From NCBI RefSeq assembly GCF_001113365.1, contig NZ_CKYA01000007.1, positions 45,377-109,376 of the forward strand: DNA of 64,000 nucleotides. The letters run 5' to 3'. This stretch comes from Streptococcus pneumoniae. Lineage in GTDB: Bacteria > Bacillota > Bacilli > Lactobacillales > Streptococcaceae. This document shows positions 60,780 to 64,000 of the stretch, piece by piece; the stretch's first letter is position 1; each line of letters begins with the position of its first letter. The notes under the pieces were generated by a model. It worked only from the letters and a program-made list of their open reading frames with translations, did no database searches and had not been told where the DNA came from. The translations under genes and the position numbers were made by a program.

Positions 60780-63700
60780 GCTATTGTTTTCTCCATTTTT
60801 TCTATTTTTTGATTTAATTCTTGAATAGCCTTGATTAAGTAAGGAACTAAAGCGGTATAGTCGATATGCAGATAGCCATCTGGATTCTCAGGATCTCGTG
60901 AGACAATTCTTGGAACGATGGTTTCAGCCTCTTGAGCTATTAGACCAATCTCCTCATGTTTCTTATTTTCGATGAAATCAAATGCAACCATTCTTAATCT
61001 GTTGATTTTGTCCAAGGCTTTCACAGCTGTATCTGTGATGTTCTCTTTTAAGCGTCTGTCTGATTTTTGTTCCATCCAATACTTCACGCTACCGCTACCG
61101 ACCTGATTCCACCAAACAACCGCATTCCTTCCTCCTTTGGGATTCCAGCCATCACCAAGCACATCTTTACTTCCAAGTTCGATACCATTTGAAAACACAG
61201 GAGAACGAGAAAAAGTAGTATTCCCATAAAAGTTTGCTCTCGATGAATTCGAAAAGTCAACCTTCCCGTGGAAATCTGCTCCGTTTCGGCAATACATATT
61301 TCCTGATGTTGTTACATACCAAGCATTGGGACCAGGAGAGTTCCAACTGTGACCCCAGTTCGCCCAAAATGCGGTATTTTCGCCATTATAGCTTCCTCCT
61401 TCACCATTCCCCATGCCAACTGAGAATTGGTTGATACCAGAAATCCAGCGACCTCTTCCTTGAGCAAAACGCCCAATAGTGAATCCACCGATTCGGCCTT
61501 GATAGGCTTCTAGGAAGGTTGAACTAGAAATGACGGACTCAACCTTAGTAGAGAAGATACGTTTAGATGTCAGTTGGTCAATAAAAGCGTCACTTGCAGT
61601 CATTTTCCTAATAAACGCAGCATCAAATCTCACTTTATCAGCCGTGACCGCTTCAGCGTCTAATATCGTAGTCGTGACCGAACCAGCTTCAAAATTGCCC
61701 GTTTTCAGCTTATCAACCATGGCAGACTTGATGACTGCTCTGTCAATCAGGGTCTCTCCAGTGATGTGGGTCAATTTCCCAACAAAGCGGTTATGTCCAT
61801 TGGCGCCAAGATTGATTCCAGAGATGATATCTCCAGCCGAGTTGATGTTTTGAACTGCCCATGAGCCAGTTAGTTGGCTTTGAACAGAGCGAATCGCTTC
61901 GTCCGTGTCTTCAGGAGCTTCGGTGTACGGTGTTGCATACGATCCTTTTTCAAGTTTAAGACCTGCAATATATAGATTTGTATTTTGATTAAGTCGTTCT
62001 ACACGAGGAAAGATGAAGCCGTCCACAGTAATTTTGAAGGTAAATGAGTAACGTTTCCATTCACTTGTTATAGCGACCGATGTTTCAGATGGAACACCCC
62101 AACCTTTCTCAACAGATCCATTTCTATTTACATAGAAATTTACTGTATCATTCTTCCAGTCGCTCTTCATCCATAAGCTGAATGTATAGACTTCACCAAT
62201 TTTTGCATCAATCTCTTGTCCAACGCCATTCCACGAATTATTTTTAAATAGGACATCAACACCTTTGTATTTTTCAGCGTGCTTTTTCCAATTTGCACCC
62301 TTGTTTTTCCAACCCCCTGAGAAGTCTTTTGTGCCTTTCAACAAATTTTGACCATTGCTGGCATTTTTAGCCACCTCAACCTGAAACAGTTGATTAGTCA
62401 GAGCCATGCGAGCAACCTTATCCGCAATTCCATTTTCAGTATTGCCCAAAATTCGCTCGTAAAGTTTACTGGTTTCCTTAACACGCTGGAAGTCAGTAGT
62501 CTCTACTTTTCGCGCTAGTTGATTGGTCACATTCGCAAATTGACTATCAGCATTCGCTTTGTTTGCAGAAACCTGATCAGATATTCTACCCATTTGTCGT
62601 TCAGCATTATCCTTGTTTGTAGCGACCTGAGTCTTTAAATTTGAAATCTGATTATCTGTGCCTTGCTTATTACTGTTTATCCGATTTGAAATATTTGAAA
62701 TCTGAGTAGTGGTTCCTTGCTCACTGCTTGTAAGTCTATTTGATAGACCACTGATTTGACCGCCCACATCTTGCTTATAAGTAGTTATCTGACTTGAAAT
62801 ATCCGTGAACTTACCATCTACAGATTGACGATAGCTAGCGATTTGACTAGCGATGTCTTTATTCGCACTAGTTTTAACAGCTTCAATCCTCTGATTGATA
62901 CCCTTAACATCTTCTTGATAAGTAGCCTTACCAACGAAATCACGATTGACCAGCTCACGGACTGCTGTCGCTTGTCTCGTGCTCTCCTCACGAGTATAGC
63001 GCTGTAGGGCTTCCTGTCGCTGACCGTCTTTATTTACATATTCCTGAATAGCTGATAAATCGGTTCGCAAGCCCTGAGCTGTCCGCTCAAAGGTAGCCTT
63101 AGCTTCAGTGATGAGACCATCAGCGTCCTCAGGCGCAGGACTCCAGTCCGTCGCCACACTACCGATTTCAACCTTGATTCCTGTTACCCAAGCTGTACCG
63201 CTTGTAGCACCTTCAAGATTGAATCGCAATGATGTCTTCAATTGATCAAAATTTGTTTTTTCAGAGTAGTCATAAGTGAATGTAATATATTTCCAATCTG
63301 CCGAACCTTTATACATACCAAGCGTAGCATAATCTGGACCACTCTGTACTCCGGTCTCACTATTTTTTCTAAAAAGATAATGTTTGAAGCAATTAAATAC
63401 ATTCCAAAAATTTCGACCTTGGACTACATTTTCGTACTTGATCCAAGCGCTAAAAGTAACTTTTTGATACAACCTTGAGCTGAAATCTGGTTCAAGGTTG
63501 AACGTTAAAGTAGAGTTGTTCTCTAGCCTATAGCATTCTTTTTGACCTGTGACGTGGTTTTCAGGTAATTTTTCAATTACAGCTCCAACCGTCTTGGATT
63601 TTATCCATAGATTCCGGCCTCCCACCTTCATTTTTGAAAATTCTTCACGCAATTTCCCGGCTTCAGATACAACTAGAGTCTTATCTGCTTTATCCTTGGT

Positions 63701-64000
63701 TGCGTTCAGGATTTCCTGACGGATAGAGCCAGCTCGCACCTCAAATTCAGCCTGACTCAACTTCTGATTTAGCTTGTTCTGCGTGTCTGTCTCAAGACTC
63801 TTCACAGATTGCCGGATATTTTCAACAGTCACGTTGAGTGCGCTGATATCCACTTTGGTTCTAAGGCCTTCAGTCAGACGATTCACACCAGCTTCGAGCG
63901 AGTTGGCTCGTTGTTTAAAGGTCGATTCTACTGTTGAAATCTGACCTTCTATATCTTCAGGAGCTTCTGAATAAGAAGTATCTACATCGCTTATTTCAAA
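60776..64000 (-). CDS. Phage tail fibre / tail tip protein with S74 chaperone (partial)
   Basis: At least 1074 codons; the frame stays open to the window end, so the true start is outside (the GTG at 63886 is internal). Seen in order: helical repeats of the Gp58 type, a carbohydrate-binding-like module (GGRNLWIKSKTVGAVIE...TAWVTGIKVEIGSVATDWSPAPED), long coiled-coil repeats (ISNISNRINSNKQGTDNQIS), a second such module, a receptor/knob region, then a C-terminal Peptidase_S74 intramolecular chaperone (SDRRLKENITDTAVKALDKI). Related to PblB-type tail proteins. Likely host-recognition protein. Confidence 0.88.
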   Translation of the reverse strand, partial: FEISDVDTSYSEAPEDIEGQISTVESTFKQRANSLEAGVNRLTEGLRTKVDISALNVTVENIRQSVKSLETDTQNKLNQKLSQAEFEVRAGSIRQEILNATKDKADKTLVVSEAGKLREEFSKMKVGGRNLWIKSKTVGAVIEKLPENHVTGQKECYRLENNSTLTFNLEPDFSSRLYQKVTFSAWIKYENVVQGRNFWNVFNCFKHYLFRKNSETGVQSGPDYATLGMYKGSADWKYITFTYDYSEKTNFDQLKTSLRFNLEGATSGTAWVTGIKVEIGSVATDWSPAPEDADGLITEAKATFERTAQGLRTDLSAIQEYVNKDGQRQEALQRYTREESTRQATAVRELVNRDFVGKATYQEDVKGINQRIEAVKTSANKDIASQIASYRQSVDGKFTDISSQITTYKQDVGGQISGLSNRLTSSEQGTTTQISNISNRINSNKQGTDNQISNLKTQVATNKDNAERQMGRISDQVSANKANADSQFANVTNQLARKVETTDFQRVKETSKLYERILGNTENGIADKVARMALTNQLFQVEVAKNASNGQNLLKGTKDFSGGWKNKGANWKKHAEKYKGVDVLFKNNSWNGVGQEIDAKIGEVYTFSLWMKSDWKNDTVNFYVNRNGSVEKGWGVPSETSVAITSEWKRYSFTFKITVDGFIFPRVERLNQNTNLYIAGLKLEKGSYATPYTEAPEDTDEAIRSVQSQLTGSWAVQNINSAGDIISGINLGANGHNRFVGKLTHITGETLIDRAVIKSAMVDKLKTGNFEAGSVTTTILDAEAVTADKVRFDAAFIRKMTASDAFIDQLTSKRIFSTKVESVISSSTFLEAYQGRIGGFTIGRFAQGRGRWISGINQFSVGMGNGEGGSYNGENTAFWANWGHSWNSPGPNAWYVTTSGNMYCRNGADFHGKVDFSNSSRANFYGNTTFSRSPVFSNGIELGSKDVLGDGWNPKGGRNAVVWWNQVGSGSVKYWMEQKSDRRLKENITDTAVKALDKINRLRMVAFDFIENKKHEEIGLIAQEAETIVPRIVSRDPENPDGYLHIDYTALVPYLIKAIQELNQKIEKMEKTIA

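Noticed and set aside
62825..63478. Plus-strand ORFs opposite the phage tail gene
   Set aside because: No ribosome sites; antisense to a long conserved tail protein in a uniformly minus-strand phage module.

Overview
The window looks like chromosome from a mitis-group streptococcus (Streptococcus mitis, S. pseudopneumoniae or an atypical S. pneumoniae). Gene order matches the origin-proximal pneumococcal region read backwards: agaS-PTS-bgaC, purB, purKE, purD, purH, vanZ, purN, purM, purF, purL, purC, comBA, acpP-plsX-recO-aminotransferase, polA, prs, radA, dut, tadA. BOX and RUP-type repeats and many choline-binding proteins (CBPs) fit the same group. The beta-N-acetylhexosaminidase gene strH, which sits between purB and the GntR gene in pneumococcus, is absent here, which leans towards S. 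mitis. No identification beyond mitis group is claimed.

Layout. 1-6.1 kb: a host-glycan operon (mannose-family PTS, BgaC galactosidase, AgaS) with a divergent GntR regulator. 6.3-23.8 kb: the purine biosynthesis genes, with a large ABC-ATPase resembling the RloC anticodon nucleases between purB and purK, a VanZ-like gene, a small unknown gene, and vestigial copies of purC and purM ends in two intergenic gaps. 23.9-32 kb: competence exporter comAB with a ComE-type direct repeat and a BOX element in its promoter, then an accessory peptide island. That island holds two double-glycine bacteriocin-like peptides, immunity-like membrane proteins, a nonsense-mutated peptide gene, a tandem array of four 16-residue peptide genes each behind its own SigX-like box, and a ComDE/BlpHR-like two-component system preceded by a new double-glycine pheromone candidate. 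32-34.3 kb: two CBPs, one carrying an NlpC/P60 domain.

34.4-42.4 kb is conserved housekeeping (acpP, plsX, recO, aminotransferase, YeiH-type permease, CoA-binding protein, polA) with a degenerate Fst-like toxin ORF beside a short inverted-repeat element. 42.5-51.8 kb is an accessory block: four CBP genes, each with its own promoter and/or terminator, bracketed by inverted copies of Rpn-family (PDDEXK) genes. One Rpn copy is nonsense-mutated and the other is followed by a partial tandem copy. 51.9-57.4 kb: prs, a PrsW-family protease, carbonic anhydrase, radA (apparently starting at ATC), a histidine phosphatase, dut, the SRP RNA and tadA. 57.4-64 kb: the lysis end of a prophage (LytA-like amidase, two holins, small ORFs, and a large tail protein with a C-terminal S74 chaperone that runs off the window), plus a small oppositely oriented operon with an HTH protein.

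Competence runs through the window. comAB has a ComE-type box. SigX-like boxes precede the micropeptides, the Rpn genes and the dut-phosphatase-radA cluster. The new pheromone/kinase/regulator trio lies directly upstream of the peptides and of the ComAB exporter that could secrete them.
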